Source of the DNA: Vermamoeba vermiformis
Taxonomy: Eukaryota; Tubulinea; Echinamoebida
DNA: 64,000 bases
Assembly (NCBI GenBank): GCA_045837725.1
Contig: JBEWZL010000064.1
Location: forward strand, 398,946 to 462,945
Direction of reading: 5' to 3'
Under the pieces are notes generated by a model that was given only the letters and a program-made list of their open reading frames with translations, was not told the origin of the DNA and did not search any database. Each line of letters begins with the position of its first letter. Position 1 is the first letter of the stretch. Of this stretch, positions 47,868 through 60,400 are shown one piece after another. Made by a program: the position numbers and the translations under genes.

Positions 47868-48249
47868 CGTCGGGAAATTATTTCTGATCTGTGGGTGACA
47901 AACAATTAAATAATGATAATAGTATTTTATTATAAAGCAATAAATTAAATAATAATTAAATCCTTTCGCTGATCTGCCAGAGCACGAAAATTTTTGAGGG
48001 ATCCTCGTTTTGCGCACATTTAGAGACAATAATAATAATATTAATAACTTACATATTATTGGTGCTAATATAATCGAGAGTAGTTTCCTTCAGTTGTGCG
48101 ATCTAATTTCAAATAAACTTTTCCTAACCGCAAAAACTGTCTTCTTCTCCGAGATACACGAGGAGATTTCTAAGAGACAAGCCGCTGTCAATAGTAATGA
48201 CGGAACAATACATTATAGCGCTTGGCTTTAATGAACGCAGAATTTATTA
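47868..48249. other. Intergenic region upstream of the CH-domain gene
   Basis: 382 bp, strongly AT-rich, between the CH-gene start and the REXO5-like 3' end. A 73-codon plus-strand frame (48010-48231) lacks an ATG start and looks like chance. No RNA gene seen. Confidence 0.45.
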
Positions 48250-50921
48250 TTAATTTGTTTTCTCTTCGTCCATTTTTTGTTCTGCGGGCGGATCTGCTTT
48301 TCTTTCTTCTTGGTTGTTGTTGCTAGTATTTTCTTGTTCAGTTGGATTATCCTCTGTTTTAATCTTAAAGAAGAACAGACCTCTCCTACATGCGTCAATT
48401 TCTTGTTGCAAAACTTCGTCTGATCCGTCTTTCCAGCTCTCGTGCGAGTTTTGTTTTTGCCACATCATCCTAGAAAAAAATAATCAGTATATTATTATAA
48501 TAACTTTTGGCATATTTAGCAATTGAACAACGGAAAATAAATTTTTGATCTAAGACGGGATGAGGCTTCGTTGCTTTGTTATAGTACTTACTTCTTGATC
48601 TTTGGCAAATTTCCATGTCCGGTAACAACGACTAACATTCCATTGCTCGGCATGTGCTCGTAGATGTTTTGAACGTACTCGTCAAACGATCTCAAAATAC
48701 CAACGCACTTCTCATCGCTCAACATCTCCTTAATATCTTCATCAACTGGAATTATTTTCATTTGTCCCGAGTGCGTGGCAATTTCACCTTCTTCGATTCC
48801 TTCAGCCACAGGAGGTTCGTCACCAGCCGCGGATGGCGCATCCTTCGACGTCCGAACGCGATCTGAACTCATTTGTTAATAATGCTATTAACATAGTGGG
48901 CATATAAGATATTTTTACCTTGATAAAAGTTTTCAAGGCCGTGGAATTGTGCCCAAACTAATTTTGAAGCGTGATTAGGTTTGACTTGCGCAAGCACTTT
49001 CTTCATTGTCTATATAAGGAAATTAATATCAATGGCATTATAACATATTAGCCGACTTCTACTTACTTCATCATCGCCTGCTGTAGGAATACAATCGACG
49101 GTAGAGTACGTGTGTTGTTTGCAAACCCACGAGTTATCAACAATACAACTGCGTGTGTTCGAGCTCACAGAAACAGATCTGAAAATACTTTCTGAATCAG
49201 GCTCTGTGATACCAAAACCAGGTCCGTTCTCAACTTTCAATTTGGCGAGTCTCATCGCTGTGACTGCATCTTGAACAGAGTCGTGGCCTTGTCCTTGAAT
49301 ATCCGCGTGTAAGAATCGTTGTGACAAGAACCGCAATGAATTCTTGTAATTTTCTCCGCGCGAATGTGGGTACAGCAATGCAGTGTCAATAACTTTGTTG
49401 TAAATGACCTGGAAGGTAGCAAAAGTTAGCGGCGTGTCAAAGTGTCAAAGTGTCATTTCGGATGTCACGTACATTTAACGCTTGCAGATCATTTTCTAAC
49501 GAGTGACCGACGAGTACAGTATTGCTGTCAATAAATTTCAGCAAATCTTGTTGCACGTCTTTCACTCTTCGTGTAATTCCTTGTAGCGACTCAGCTGTTA
49601 TTCCGCTGTATCTGGAATGGAGATTAACACGTGATCGGTACAAGAATATTATAATGTTGCATACCTAGTATTATAGTCCATAATAGGGTTCTCGGGCATA
49701 ACGTATTCATCGTATAAAGTATTCAATTCTTCATCAACGACCGAGACTCTCGTCAACTCAAATCCAACTTTGGTAATACACTAAGATACAGATATGTTAG
49801 TTCAAGATATTGCCTTATTATGGTAATCCTCACCATTTCGCAATCAATGGCAATGGCTTTTAATTTTGCGTCGGGATTGGGCGAAGGATTTTTCTTGAAG
49901 TGTTCTGTCAGGTTGAAAAATTCGCGACAAGCCATGGCGTTCGGCATTGGATAATTATTTTCGTTCAATTGCGCTGGACTCAATAAATACTGACTCAAAT
50001 CACTGCTTGGCTTTTCAGGCTCTTTTTGTTCCTTGCCGTTCGATTCTTTTGCTTTTACAGATTTGAACATAAACACTGAAATTGCATCGTAAACTCGATT
50101 ATTACTACCTGCAAATATCATTTTGTCAGATTTAATCTCGCGTACGAGCTGCAAATATTAATATTTTTACCAGGTGCTTTGCATTCATAGGGCTGCGTAA
50201 ACAAAGCTCTCAATCCCTTATCTTGCGATAAAATATTATTTTCGGAGGCCTATATAATAATTTTTTGTTATTAGTACGACTATGATTATTTATGGTACGA
50301 AGATCGAACCTTTTCGAACATAGCTTGCGAAAGTCCGGGAAGAGCCACGACGACAACTTTTGAGATCAAAGCCTTATTTTTAACAAAAGCCCAACTGGGG
50401 CTCGTGCCATCGCCAAGTACCCATAATATGAGTGATTGAATGTCCTAAAAGGAATGGGTGAGATCTAAATCCACGATCGAGCAATAATTCGAAAGTATTT
50501 TAGCTCACAAATGTCATAGAAATAGTGCATTAATACATACTCTAATTTTGATGTCATTTTTCTTCACAGCTTCTAATTTAAGGGTAAGATCCGGTTTAGC
50601 GTTTGGTCCAAAAACGTCCAAATAACTTTTGTTGACATCAGACTTAGTATTTTGTTTCTTTTTGGGCTGTTCATCAGCAGGGTCTATTTCTGAGATTTTT
50701 CTCTTTTTGTTTTTATTTCTTTTTTTTCTTTTTCTTGCCTTCTAAATTGCATCTTGCCGTTAGTTGCCAATAAAATTAACGATCATTACGCGCCAAAATA
50801 TGGCAATAATTTTGTACGCAATGTATTATTATTAATTCGCAGTTCGGATCTCAGTACCTTGAGTCGGCGAATCCTTGATCGGGATCTGCTTTACTTCTTG
50901 GTCTTCCTCCTTTTTCTCCAT
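48250..50921 (-). CDS. REXO5/NEF-sp-like DEDDh RNA exonuclease
   Basis: 3'-5' exoribonuclease of the RNase T fold; REXO5 relatives trim snoRNA and rRNA 3' ends in the nucleus. The N-terminus (exon 50921-50895, then from about 50743) is very basic (KARKRKKRNKNKKRK), a likely nucleolar signal. A family-specific block follows (LILWVLGDGTSPSW, NKALISKVVVVALPGLSQAMFEK). The catalytic motifs are complete: AIDCEMCITK (D-x-E), VGHSLENDLQAL (second Asp region) and GHDSVQDAVTAM (H and D). The C-terminus extends about 230 residues beyond the nuclease domain with an acidic patch (VAEGIEEGEIATH) and a low-complexity end (NNNQEERKADPP...EEKTN). Exon 1 is set to MEKKEEDQE because only that donor keeps the frame. 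Confidence 0.92.
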
Positions 50922-52473
50922 CCGATTGAACAGTCTTAATAGCTTATTTAATGGATGAGCAGCGGTGAATAGGAGGACAAATCGAACAAAAAGAAAAAAT
51001 TGATTTTGTTGACTTTTGGCCGTTGCGCTGACCATGAAACAGGCAGCAAAGAATAATTTACATGGAATTACAGTAGACAAGGACCATTTAGTAATAAGAT
51101 TTGATGCTGAAAAGAGTGGAATTAAAGCCGTTTGCCAAAGATCTTGGCAAGCAAGCATGCAAGATAAAAAGATTTAGTTTAATGAAACTATGGACAACTG
51201 TTGGGGAAGAAATACCGGATATTACGAGGAAAAAATACATCGTCAAAGCTTTATGTAAAAATACGTCAATAACAGCGCTAGATATTGATTCATCCGGAAG
51301 TAACGAGAAGATGCAGAATATTTGAAAGCGATTACGACCAATCCAAAATCATCTATAAAGGTTCTATGCATCAAAATACCGACTAATTTGATGACGACTA
51401 ATTTTGAAGAGGCTTTTGTTGGACTAAAACTCACCGATCTCCGAGCAGTTATTAGCAACACGCTAGATATCACAAGGTTATTAAATATATGGGCTGATAT
51501 GGGCACATTACAAACATTTTCTTGTCAAGGCCAAATTCCGACCAACGCACTCATGCACTTATTGAAGGAAAATCAAGATCTAGAGAACGTTACTATCGCG
51601 TGCTACAGGCTGTCATATTTTGACCTTGGAAAGACCGTTGGCACAACACTTCAAATAGCTCAAACATTAGCAGCGTTGCCTAAAATCAAAACACTAAACC
51701 TGCAATTCGATCTGTCTCCCGAAGAAACTGAAGCATTAATTGTTGGACTGAAGGATAATAAGACTATTACAGAGCTCGGAATAGATCAATATTGGCTCGT
51801 TCACGACTTTAGAAGTTCCGTTTCAAATAAGATTGCAGCGCTGTTGTCCCTGAAGTACGCGTTACTAAACTTCAAGCATAATAAACTAACTCATTATTGT
51901 AGGTCATTGCACACTCTTCGTATGACCAACTTCAAAGGATTGACTTACTTCACTGGCACTAAGATAGAGCTCCTGGACTTCTCTCCGCTGTTCAAGATGA
52001 CAGGCACCATCAAAACACTCGACTGTTACTTCGCACCTTTTGACACTAGCAAGTTGTTCCAAGTGATTGAGCAAGGCACGTGCTTAGAGCAAATCATTTT
52101 GCAGCACGACGAAAATATCAGCTTTGCACGAGATTTATTTGAAGTTTGTCGACGAAGAAATCCATTCATAATGATCGTGACAAAAGGACTGAGATTGACT
52201 CCAGAGAGATCTGCCTTAAAAAAAGCACGAGTGAATTTATTCAGCCGCTTATTGACATTTAGAGTGCTCCTGCTAGCTGGAACAAAGGAGCCCGTTTTGC
52301 TAACTCAACTACCTCCCGAGATCTTGCTCATGGTCTTGGCGCACATTGTAAGCCCTGTGGAGATTTCGCACGCTCACAGTGTGCGGGATTACTTGGCTCT
52401 CTTGCAAACAAGAATTTCTCTATCCGGGAGTGCTGGAGTCGGAGCTTTTTTTTTGCGGCGTCGGTCAACTGCG

Positions 52474-52546
52474 GCCCGCTTAGCTCAGTCGGTAGAGCGC
52501 TAGGCTTTTAACCTAGTGGTCGGGGGTTCGAGCCCCCCAGCGGGCG
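52474..52546 (+). tRNA. trnK-UUU: tRNA-Lys (anticodon UUU), intronless
   Basis: A perfect cloverleaf of 73 nt. The 7-bp acceptor stem pairs GCCCGCT with AGCGGGC, discriminator G. D arm GCTC/GAGC. The anticodon stem pairs CTAGG with CCTAG around the loop CTTTTAA, so the anticodon is TTT (Lys). Variable loop of 5. T arm GGGGG-TTCGAGC-CCCCC. Internal A and B boxes (TAGCTCAGTCGG; GGTTCGAGCCC) are canonical. A run of six T about 6 bp downstream serves as a Pol III terminator. No intron, no CCA encoded. Confidence 0.98.
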
Positions 52547-52572
52547 TATTCTTTTTTCCTTTTTGCCCTGGT
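52547..52572 (+). terminator. Pol III terminator T runs after tRNA-Lys
   Basis: TATTCTTTTTTCCTTTTT directly follows the discriminator base: a T6 run and a second T5 run, as expected for RNA polymerase III termination. Confidence 0.8.
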
Positions 52573-52904
52573 GGACCACCTTCGCCTGAAAGACTAGCGC
52601 TCATTAGCGCAAGCGGTACAGCAGTTCAACGACCTCCAAACTTGATCACTTTTGCAACAGATCTCGGGTTGTTGGATCTTGTCTTATCGACCAGGTTCGA
52701 CCACTTGGAGAGCTTCAAGGCCAGTTTCGGTATGTCGAGTTGCACTTTACTGTGCTTTCATCAAGTAATGAAAGGACGCATTTCTTTTCGTTAAAGCTTA
52801 CTTCAGTATCTACGAGTAACCCCCAAATCACTTTTGACACTTCTTTCAGTTTGATTCAGTTTCTCTGACTAGAACACAGTTCAACAAGTGAAGTCTCGAT
52901 AACA

Positions 52905-54773
52905 ATGTTAGTTAAACTGCTTTGTTTCGTTACCTTCCTGGCGTTCGTTTTCAGAGCGGATGCTGCTTGTGGAAGTACTCTGTCCACTTCCATTACTAGA
53001 AGTGATGTTAATAGTACTCTAGAGTACTTATACGTATTATCTCAATATGGTGTCACAGTAGCTAGTGTAAGTTAAAGCAATGGCGATAAAATCCTTTTTA
53101 CTTAATCCGCAACTGTCACAAAAATCTTTAAATCTTTAAACCGCTGATCATCTTATAAATACGTATTTAATTACTATAATAATAATACTTTTATAGGGCA
53201 ATGAATTAACTGTCGTGTGGAACGGAACGGATGCAGGAGAAGTTGAGAGCCTCGTAATAGCTGGCCAAAGCGCTAATATAACCCTTGTTGATGGTACAAT
53301 ATCCACTCCTACGCGTCAAAGAGTTCTTTCGGCAGCAGATCGCTCGACCGTTGGACAAACAATCAACATCTTAGCTCTGATTCTTAGTAAGTCTTAATAA
53401 GTGCTAATAATACACCCAAAACGGAGGCTAAATCGGTTTTATTAATAGGTTTAGGTGCGATGCAGTATTTTCGCAAAGGTAATGTATTGCCTTAATCATT
53501 AAAAAGCAAAAAGTATAATATTAATTTAAAATTTACTAGGCTTCGGTTTGCTCGTTATTATCATTGCACTTTCGATGGCCAATTTGATCAGCTCCACCGC
53601 GTTTTCGTCCGCACCTTGCCCAGATGCGACCGTCACTCTTCAAATCCCTGAAGCCACCATTCGATTCATCTGTATCAACGATGAGCCATGCATATGTGGT
53701 CCAGGATACTCAGGAAATAACTGCGATGGCCCTTCAGTTCCGATCTCGGCTCCGACGAATCCGCCAGTCAGTCCTACTTGCAGCGACAATACTAAGAACG
53801 GCAATGAAACCGACGTCGATTGTGGTGGCTCCAAGTGTCCCAAATGTACCCCTGGCAAAACTTGCCTGATCAACATGGATTGCGACAGCGGGGTATGCAC
53901 TGATCATGTGTGCCAACGTAAGTATATATATATTCATAAAGTGCTAATCACTAATAATAGCACTTAATTTGACGAGCTCAAACGTACTCGTACACAGCTC
54001 GAATCTGATCCGGATCGCTAAGTTTATTTTTTTAGAACCTACTTGCTTCGATACAGTGCTGAACGGAAATGAAACCGACGTCGATTGTGGCGGTACAAAT
54101 ACCAATCAATGTCCCCTTTGCATTCCAGGACAAAAATGTTTGAATGGAACTTACGACTGCGATAGCTTTGTTTGCCAAGCTGGCATTTGTCAACGTAAGT
54201 ACTACTACTACTGCTTGAATTTTTATAATTATTATTTCGATGAATTAATAGTAATGTATGAATTTAGAGCCGACGTGTACTGATAATGTTCGCAACGGCA
54301 ACGAAACGGATCTTGATTGTGGCGGCAAATGTCCCAAATGTGGCCTTAACCAAGGCTGCAATAGCAATTCTGATTGCGGTACTAACTTGGTGTGCGGTTC
54401 AGATTTCCATTGTATTAGTAAGAAGAATTATTTTTTTTGAAATTTCAAAACTAAAAGGTTTTTTAGGTGTGTGCAACGATGGCGTACAAAATAACTCAGA
54501 AACCGATATTGATTGTGGTGGCTCTTTTTGCGCCGCCAGGTGCATTAAGGGCCAGAAATGCTGGACAGGATCTGACTGCCAAAGCGGCCAATGTCTCAAC
54601 CTTAAATGCGGTAAGTACCACATCCGTTCTTTTTTAACTTTTATGTAAATATTTTCATCGAACTAGCTTGACACATCCCATTCCCTAAGAGCAAAAAGAT
54701 GGATCTTGTTGAAACATAGCTCTTACAAAATAAAATCGCATCCATCAATATTTCAGAAAACTACCAAGATTAA
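52905..54773 (+). CDS. Signal-peptide protein with tandem Cys-rich modules
   Basis: The ATG at 52905 opens a signal peptide (MLVKLLCFVTFLAFVFRADA), followed by an extracellular segment with N-glycosylation sites (NGT, NIT) and a central hydrophobic stretch (GLLVIIIALSMANLIS). After a short Cys segment (CICGPGYSGNNCDG), four modules of about 45 residues follow. Each reads C-x-D-x(3)-N-G-N-E-T-D-hydrophobic-D-C-G-G...C..C..G..C......DC.S..C....C, and each is encoded by its own exon. This module is widespread in secreted proteins of bacteria (for example myxobacteria) and protists. The 3' end is uncertain: the acceptor at 54756 gives a short end (ENYQD then TAA), while the acceptor at 54966 gives an alternative 65-residue end. 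Cell-surface adhesion or recognition is inference. Confidence 0.75.
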
Positions 54774-54932
54774 GGATTGTCGATGCGCAGTCAGATAACT
54801 CGCCTGGCACTGGTTTCGTATTTTAAGTTTTGGCGGTAACAACCAAATTTGGGCCTGAAAGTGCATTTGTTAAATCTTCTACACTCTGCCGTTCAACTCT
54901 TATGTTTTAACGCAATATTAACTACACTAATA

Positions 54933-55161
54933 ATGCTATTCGAACTGCTTTGTCTCGTTACCTTTAGCGGATTTTGTACTGGAAACATTTGTCGTAGGAT
55001 CTGATTGCCAAAGCAACTTCGAGTCTAGTTGTAACCGTGCTATCCATAACACTGGTACTAATGGATATGCGTCGAAACATGCTTGCAATGAACAACGTCA
55101 GTCTCGGCACCATTTTCCGTGTTCGGAGTTCAGGCCCGATAAACAAAAATCTCCCATGTGA
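54933..55161 (+). pseudogene. Decayed partial copy of the upstream Cys-rich gene
   Basis: At 54933 a sequence encoding MLFELLCLVTFSGFC closely resembles the signal peptide of the gene at 52905 (MLVKLLCFVTFLAFV), including its DNA (AACTGCTTTGT, CGTTACCTT). Immediately after comes GGATCTGATTGCCAAAGC, almost identical to part of the last Cys-rich module (54567-54585). So pieces of the 5' end and 3' end of the upstream gene lie side by side, with the middle missing and a stop soon after. It might alternatively be used as a distal last exon of that gene, since an open frame runs to 55161 after a TTTAG acceptor. Confidence 0.45.
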
Positions 55162-55336
55162 TTCACCCTATATGGGTTATCACCTGTCAAACGTTGTTTT
55201 CCAAATCTGGAATGTGTCATACCCCGAACAAAATCTGCGTTTCTCGTTTTGACAATATAAACGACGTATCATCAACAAGACCACTAAAGTCGCTTTTGTG
55301 GGTCTTTCCAAGGTTAATTTCGTAGTGGATCCAGAA

Positions 55337-57292
55337 ATGCAAAGTTTCAACACTCCACTGTCTCGACTTGGTCTTATAAATATTCTAATAGTGCTAGTAA
55401 CACTAATATCTATATCGCACGGCCAGTCTTTGGCGACGGCTGTTTTTCAGCTGGGAAATGGATCAAGCGTACTCATGGATTGTGTCCAGATTCTCTACCA
55501 AGGTAACGTTCAACCCGGACTAAAGATATGACGCTCTTTAATATATATTATCATATTATTTATTTTTAGTAATTTGGGTCATTTTAATGACCTTGCTATC
55601 TTCGGCGATTGGATCCGACGGCGTATTGGCATTGCAAATGGGAACTAATGATTTTTTAATTTATAGGTGGCATCCAAGAACCTCTTGTTATGAATATTAC
55701 TGGAGATGTTACTAAAGAACTAACGCAAGCAAATGGTCGTATTTTTATGACCCGACATCCACTAGCTACCGATGATATGTATTTAGAAGCTCAAAATCGG
55801 GGTGCGATAGCCGTACTACGATTAGACCCGACTTATTGTAAGTGAAAATTCGTATATTAAGTAATTGTTTATCATTATGACTCACATCCGATGCACAATT
55901 TTGAGATCAACAAATCCAGTAAACTAACTCCTTGGATTTCAGATATTGGAGGCTATCTAAAGTATAGATTCGATAATAAGGATATTATAAAACAAATATC
56001 GGTTATATTATACGAGTTTGGCTTGCCAGAAACATTCGCTTTAACGGATTTGTACGAAGATCCCGGAATTGTAAATGTTACGATAATTCCCGTGGACAGT
56101 AAGTAATACTTATATTACATATCTTATATATTTACGCATTTCTATAGGTGGATATAATCCTTGGGACGTTTCTTTCACTAGTCCTGGATATTACTTTTGG
56201 ACAGGTTTGAACCCTTAAGAAATTTCATGCAGAATCGAATAATTTATATTAATATCTTTTGATTTAGCCTTACTTGGAGTATATTGTCTCGTAAATATGA
56301 GTCTTTGTATTTGGAAGATGAAACTGTTCATTCGGTTCTACGGCGGATTCAAAATTTCGATTTCGCTCTTCATTTTGATGATGGAATTGCTTGCAAATAC
56401 GAGTAAGTGCCCATATATATATAATTTCATATGATTAACTATTGTAGTTCGTTTGATTGCTATGGTGGATCTTGTAAATGGAAATTGGATCTATTCTGAA
56501 AAAGTTGCTGTCGCATTGAGCGAACTATCGTTACCTTTCGCTATATCATCATTTATGCTGTTATCGCTCTATTGGCACGAGATGATGACTTCATCAGCAG
56601 TAGTGGTGCATCCGTTCGTTACAAAAATGCGAATTCCGTTCTTTGCTATGGCTGACTTCCTATTGGCTATTCAACTGCTAAGAATATTGCTACGAAGTTG
56701 GACTGATATAGAAAGCTTACCTTTTCTTACTGGTACGTTTTCCTTCGTCAGATCTGGATTCGCTTAATTTTCATTCGCAGCCGTGGTCTATGCTGTTGTC
56801 GTATTAGCATTGGTTATATTCTATACTATAACCGGCATCAAGTTGTTGATGAGATTGAAGCAAAGTAAGAGCTTAGGAAGACACGTCAAGCTGCGCAAGG
56901 TCGAAGTTTCCTTTTATGGAAAGATTTGGATTTCCTAACTTTCTCTTCCTTAGACTACTATTAAAATCATGGTTAGTGCTCTATTTTTGCTACTTTTCTT
57001 AATCATCGCTGCTCTATTCGCAACTGGTTTCGCGTACTATCCCGTTAGTAAGTACTTCAAAATTTTCTCCGAAATAAGTTTGTATTAAAAATCACTTACC
57101 AATCGAATAGAATATATGATCGTATGGTACGCCAACTTCACTTTCCTGAGCTCGACATCGATGATGAATATTTTGGCGTTCGAACTACCCCAAGGCACTG
57201 CATCCACACCAAAGACTTCTTCGGCTTCTGGAACCACTTTAACGAGCCCTAGAAATGGTCCAACTACTGAAAGTAGTAACCATGTACTGTAA
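55337..57292 (+). CDS. Multi-pass membrane receptor-like protein with luminal domain
   Basis: About nine exons. The ATG at 55337 starts a signal peptide (SRLGLINILIVLVTLISISHG). A luminal/extracellular domain of about 150 residues follows, with a PA-domain-like patch (RIFMTRHPLATDDMYLEAQNRGAIAVLRL) and the sequence GGYNPWDVSFTSPGYYFWT before the first transmembrane helix. Six or seven transmembrane helices follow: ALLGVYCLVNMSLCIW, ISISLFILMMELLANT, LPFAISSFMLLSLYWHEM, FFAMADFLLAIQLLRILL, AVVYAVVVLALVIFYTI, ALFLLLFLIIAALFATGF. The LP...SSFMLLSLYWHE helix resembles the THH1/TOM1/TOM3 group of 7TM proteins. The C-terminal tail is Ser/Thr-rich. GPCR-like signalling is possible but unproven; some exon edges are uncertain. 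Confidence 0.75.
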
Positions 57293-57441
57293 CATAATAT
57301 AACTTACAATTATAATAAAAAGGAATTAATCAACCACGGGATCGCGGTCGATTGGCAAAGAAATAGAATGGCGCCTTAATAATTGACTGTATGAATGTTC
57401 ATAATTTGAATTTAATATACTTACAGCTTCGATAGATAACA

Positions 57442-60400
57442 TTAGTTCTTTTCTCGTACAAAGTACGTTGGTTCTAATGTATCAAAAGAATCATCTAGTA
57501 ATGAATGCGCAACATATGTAACCGGATGAAATAGCCATGAATAAGGATTGCCGGCACATGGCCTATATAATCATTAGTTTACGAGCTCAGAAATTTAAAT
57601 TTGAAAATATTTCCATATTTGGAAATCGGATCCCGCGCTTTGAACTTACTCTGACAAATAGGGCTGAGCGGCAATAAGCTCTTCTAAACTCGAATATACA
57701 TTCATATCGCCTCTGCCTTCTAATATCAACTCTTCAACGACTTTTTCATCATTTTCAACGTGCGCTCGTTTCTCGATCGAGTGACAATGTATGATCCTTT
57801 CTTGATCCACGTAACACAACGTAAAACATCCCACAGTGTGGCCTAATCGCACTAAATATGTTCCCGGTGCCTTATCCATCAACCGCGTCAAACTTTCATG
57901 CGCAGTTAGATCTCCATGGAACCACTTTTGTCGTACTAAGAGTTTCATCTGCAAATATAAATTTCATTAGTATTATAAAAAAAACTTAAATTACACCCAA
58001 ATTTTAAAAACGAATAAACGATTTGTTCGAAATAAATTGAAATTGTTTACTCACCCGACCAATGATATCGTTCGATGAGTGCAACGGACCAAACCACTCC
58101 AATAGCTTTCCAAATCGTTCAATAAGGACGTACTCGTCGTTCTTAGAATGTGCTTCATTATTGTACTTCCTTACTAAAATGCAGTACGTTAATTTTTCAC
58201 TGAAAAGTTGGTCGGTGACACGTACCCAAAAATAACTTGAAAACTGTTAACGTTCTGTCATCCATTGAGGATAATAATGGTTTTATAGCTTGATAGAACG
58301 CCTTCCATTGCACGCGGTCTTTATCGGTGAAATTTTCTTCCCAGAATTTTCGACCGTTAACATCGCTAATAGCCTGATTCGTAACATTAAAACTCCGTTA
58401 CAATAAAGAGTATGATAGTATACTTACTTGTTCTATAATTAGCTGGTTGATCATACGCACTATTTCTTCGAATCCAGGTCGCTGATCTGCGTCATGCGCC
58501 CAACAGGCTTGCAAAAGTTGCACGTATGACTTGGGACAATCAGCGGGGATTGGAGGACGAAATCCTTCAAATGAAATCTACGACATATTGTGAGCTAATA
58601 TACCATATAATAAGACCGAGACTTACCATTTTGATGAACTTTCTGATGTCAGATCCGACGAGATCCAAGTAAACTCGTTGGCGACAGTAGATCTCCCATA
58701 AAACAATTGCAAAGCTATATACATCGCTCTTCTCGTTAAATTGCGAGCCCTATTATTATAGATTAGCAAGCTGTAGCTTCATAAATGCAACTATACGTAC
58801 AGTGAGGACTTCAGGCGCCATGAAAAATGATGTTCCTTTCCACGTGCCTCGATCATCATACGTCGAGTGCCCTTGACGCAGTTTTTCCGCGAACCCGAAG
58901 TCTATTGATTTTAGTACATTAGAATCTCACTGGAGATTGAAGGACAGTACGGCAAAGGATAATAACTTGCCTGAAACGACCACACGAAGATTTTCATCCA
59001 CGAGGAAATTACGAGTTTTCTAGTTAAAAAAGTCGTTAGTATAGTTAATATGGAAGCTATAGTATGGCTATATGAACTTACGACATCGCGGTGAATAATC
59101 ATTGGATCAGCACCGTGTAACCAAGCCATGCCTAACGCAGCGTCTTTTGCTAGTCTCAGCTTGGTCAATAGGCTCAATTTTCTTTCTTTGTTGAGCAGCA
59201 GTGCCTCGAGGTCACACTTCATTAATTCAAAAATTATCATCAGTGCGCCTGGTTGCGTGGATGCACCCAAAAATAGCATGACTTGCGGGTGATGCATTTT
59301 GCTTTAAAATAAATAATAATTGATGAGTATTACAAGTAAGAAAAATAAATAATTACCTAATAATTTCAACTTCGTTGCAAAAGTCATCGATCGCGTCCTC
59401 ATCCAGATCTCGGTTATGTAAAATTTTAATAGCAACTTCTTTCGATCTAAAATACGCAATTAATTATTGCAAATATAAATTGGCTCATATTGGCCATTTT
59501 AGAAAATTAAATATTTTTGGATCGCGATCTGTCTTGATCAGATCACGCCAAACGTTAAAAAAAAACGTATATGGAATAAAATAGCATTCACATTAAAAAA
59601 AAAGAAAGGATTTGAGTAGACTCATAGCCCCCGCATTCATCCAATGAAGGAAGTGTTCACCCCACGGGTCGGTGGAGCGAATCGAGGAGGCTGAGTATTT
59701 TCCTCGTCCACTAATTCCATCAAACAAATTGCAAAACAACGAGTTTTGTTCAGAACTAATGTTCTCGCTTAATTTTGTTGTGGGAGCAAAAGCGATGATT
59801 CACAATGATGGCGCAGCAAAATTTTTCCGTTGGGTACGTACCTGACTATGCCTTGATAGACAGTACCAAATGAACCATGGCCTAATACTCGTACGAGCTT
59901 AATCTCTTGTGGCGCAACGAAATGCGTTTGTTGTGTGACAGATCTGAACCGGTCCTCGAGCTCTTGTTTGATCCGCTTTTCCTCTTCTTCCCAATATTTT
60001 CTACGCTCTTCTTCCAATATTTCATATTGTGCCCTAGACCCACTATTAATAAAAGTATATATTAAATTATTGCAATGTCTTGCCTCCGTTGTTCAGCTTC
60101 GGACTTCTTGCTGACCGCAGCAAACTTGATCTGTTCGTTGACATAGTAAAGCCAATCTTGCATCGTCTCCTTAGTTTCTGACAACAAATATATACTCTCT
60201 TTCTTCTATACGAAGCGTTAGAACTGTCTTTGTTATACTACAGTTGGCAACACGTGTCATGACGTACCTCGTGTTTCAGCTGAAATGCAAAGAGAGGCTT
60301 GTCGGATTTGATCATATCAGTGCCCTCAACGGTAATAACTTTGTAGCCTTCAAGACCTATAACGCGCTCGGGCATTGATGACTAAAGTACAAACATGTCA

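Larger units (their letters stand above)
51034..52794 (+). pseudogene. Leucine-rich-repeat (LRR) protein gene, apparently decayed, with a tRNA inside its 3' part
   Basis: Three overlapping frames belong together. The first, from the ATG at 51034 (MKQAAKNNLHGITVDKDH), stops at 51175. A second, 51104-51325, contains the LRR text KYIVKALCKNTSITALDIDSS. A third, 51322-52503, holds most of the protein (KVLCIKIPTNLM, PKIKTLNLQFDLSPEETEALIVGLKDNKTITELGI, and an F-box-like LPPEILLMVLAHIVSP near the end). The first change is +1 and the second -1. The third frame runs into the tRNA-Lys gene, whose sequence supplies the stop at 52501. Beyond the tRNA the same frame is open again to 52792. A ribonuclease-inhibitor-like LRR protein is the likely ancestor. 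Unrecognised introns could rescue part of this, but no GT-AG pair I tried at the second junction keeps the frame. Confidence 0.6.

Noticed and set aside
48010-48231. 73-codon plus-strand ORF between the CH-domain and REXO5-like genes
   Set aside because: No ATG at its start, Asn/Ile-rich from AT-rich DNA, and no splice context.
51302-51316. Very short GT-AG introns to mend the second LRR-gene break
   Set aside because: The only frame-compatible options are 17 nt, below any intron seen here, or a 62-nt one (51255-51316) that creates a stop at the junction. A decayed gene is simpler.
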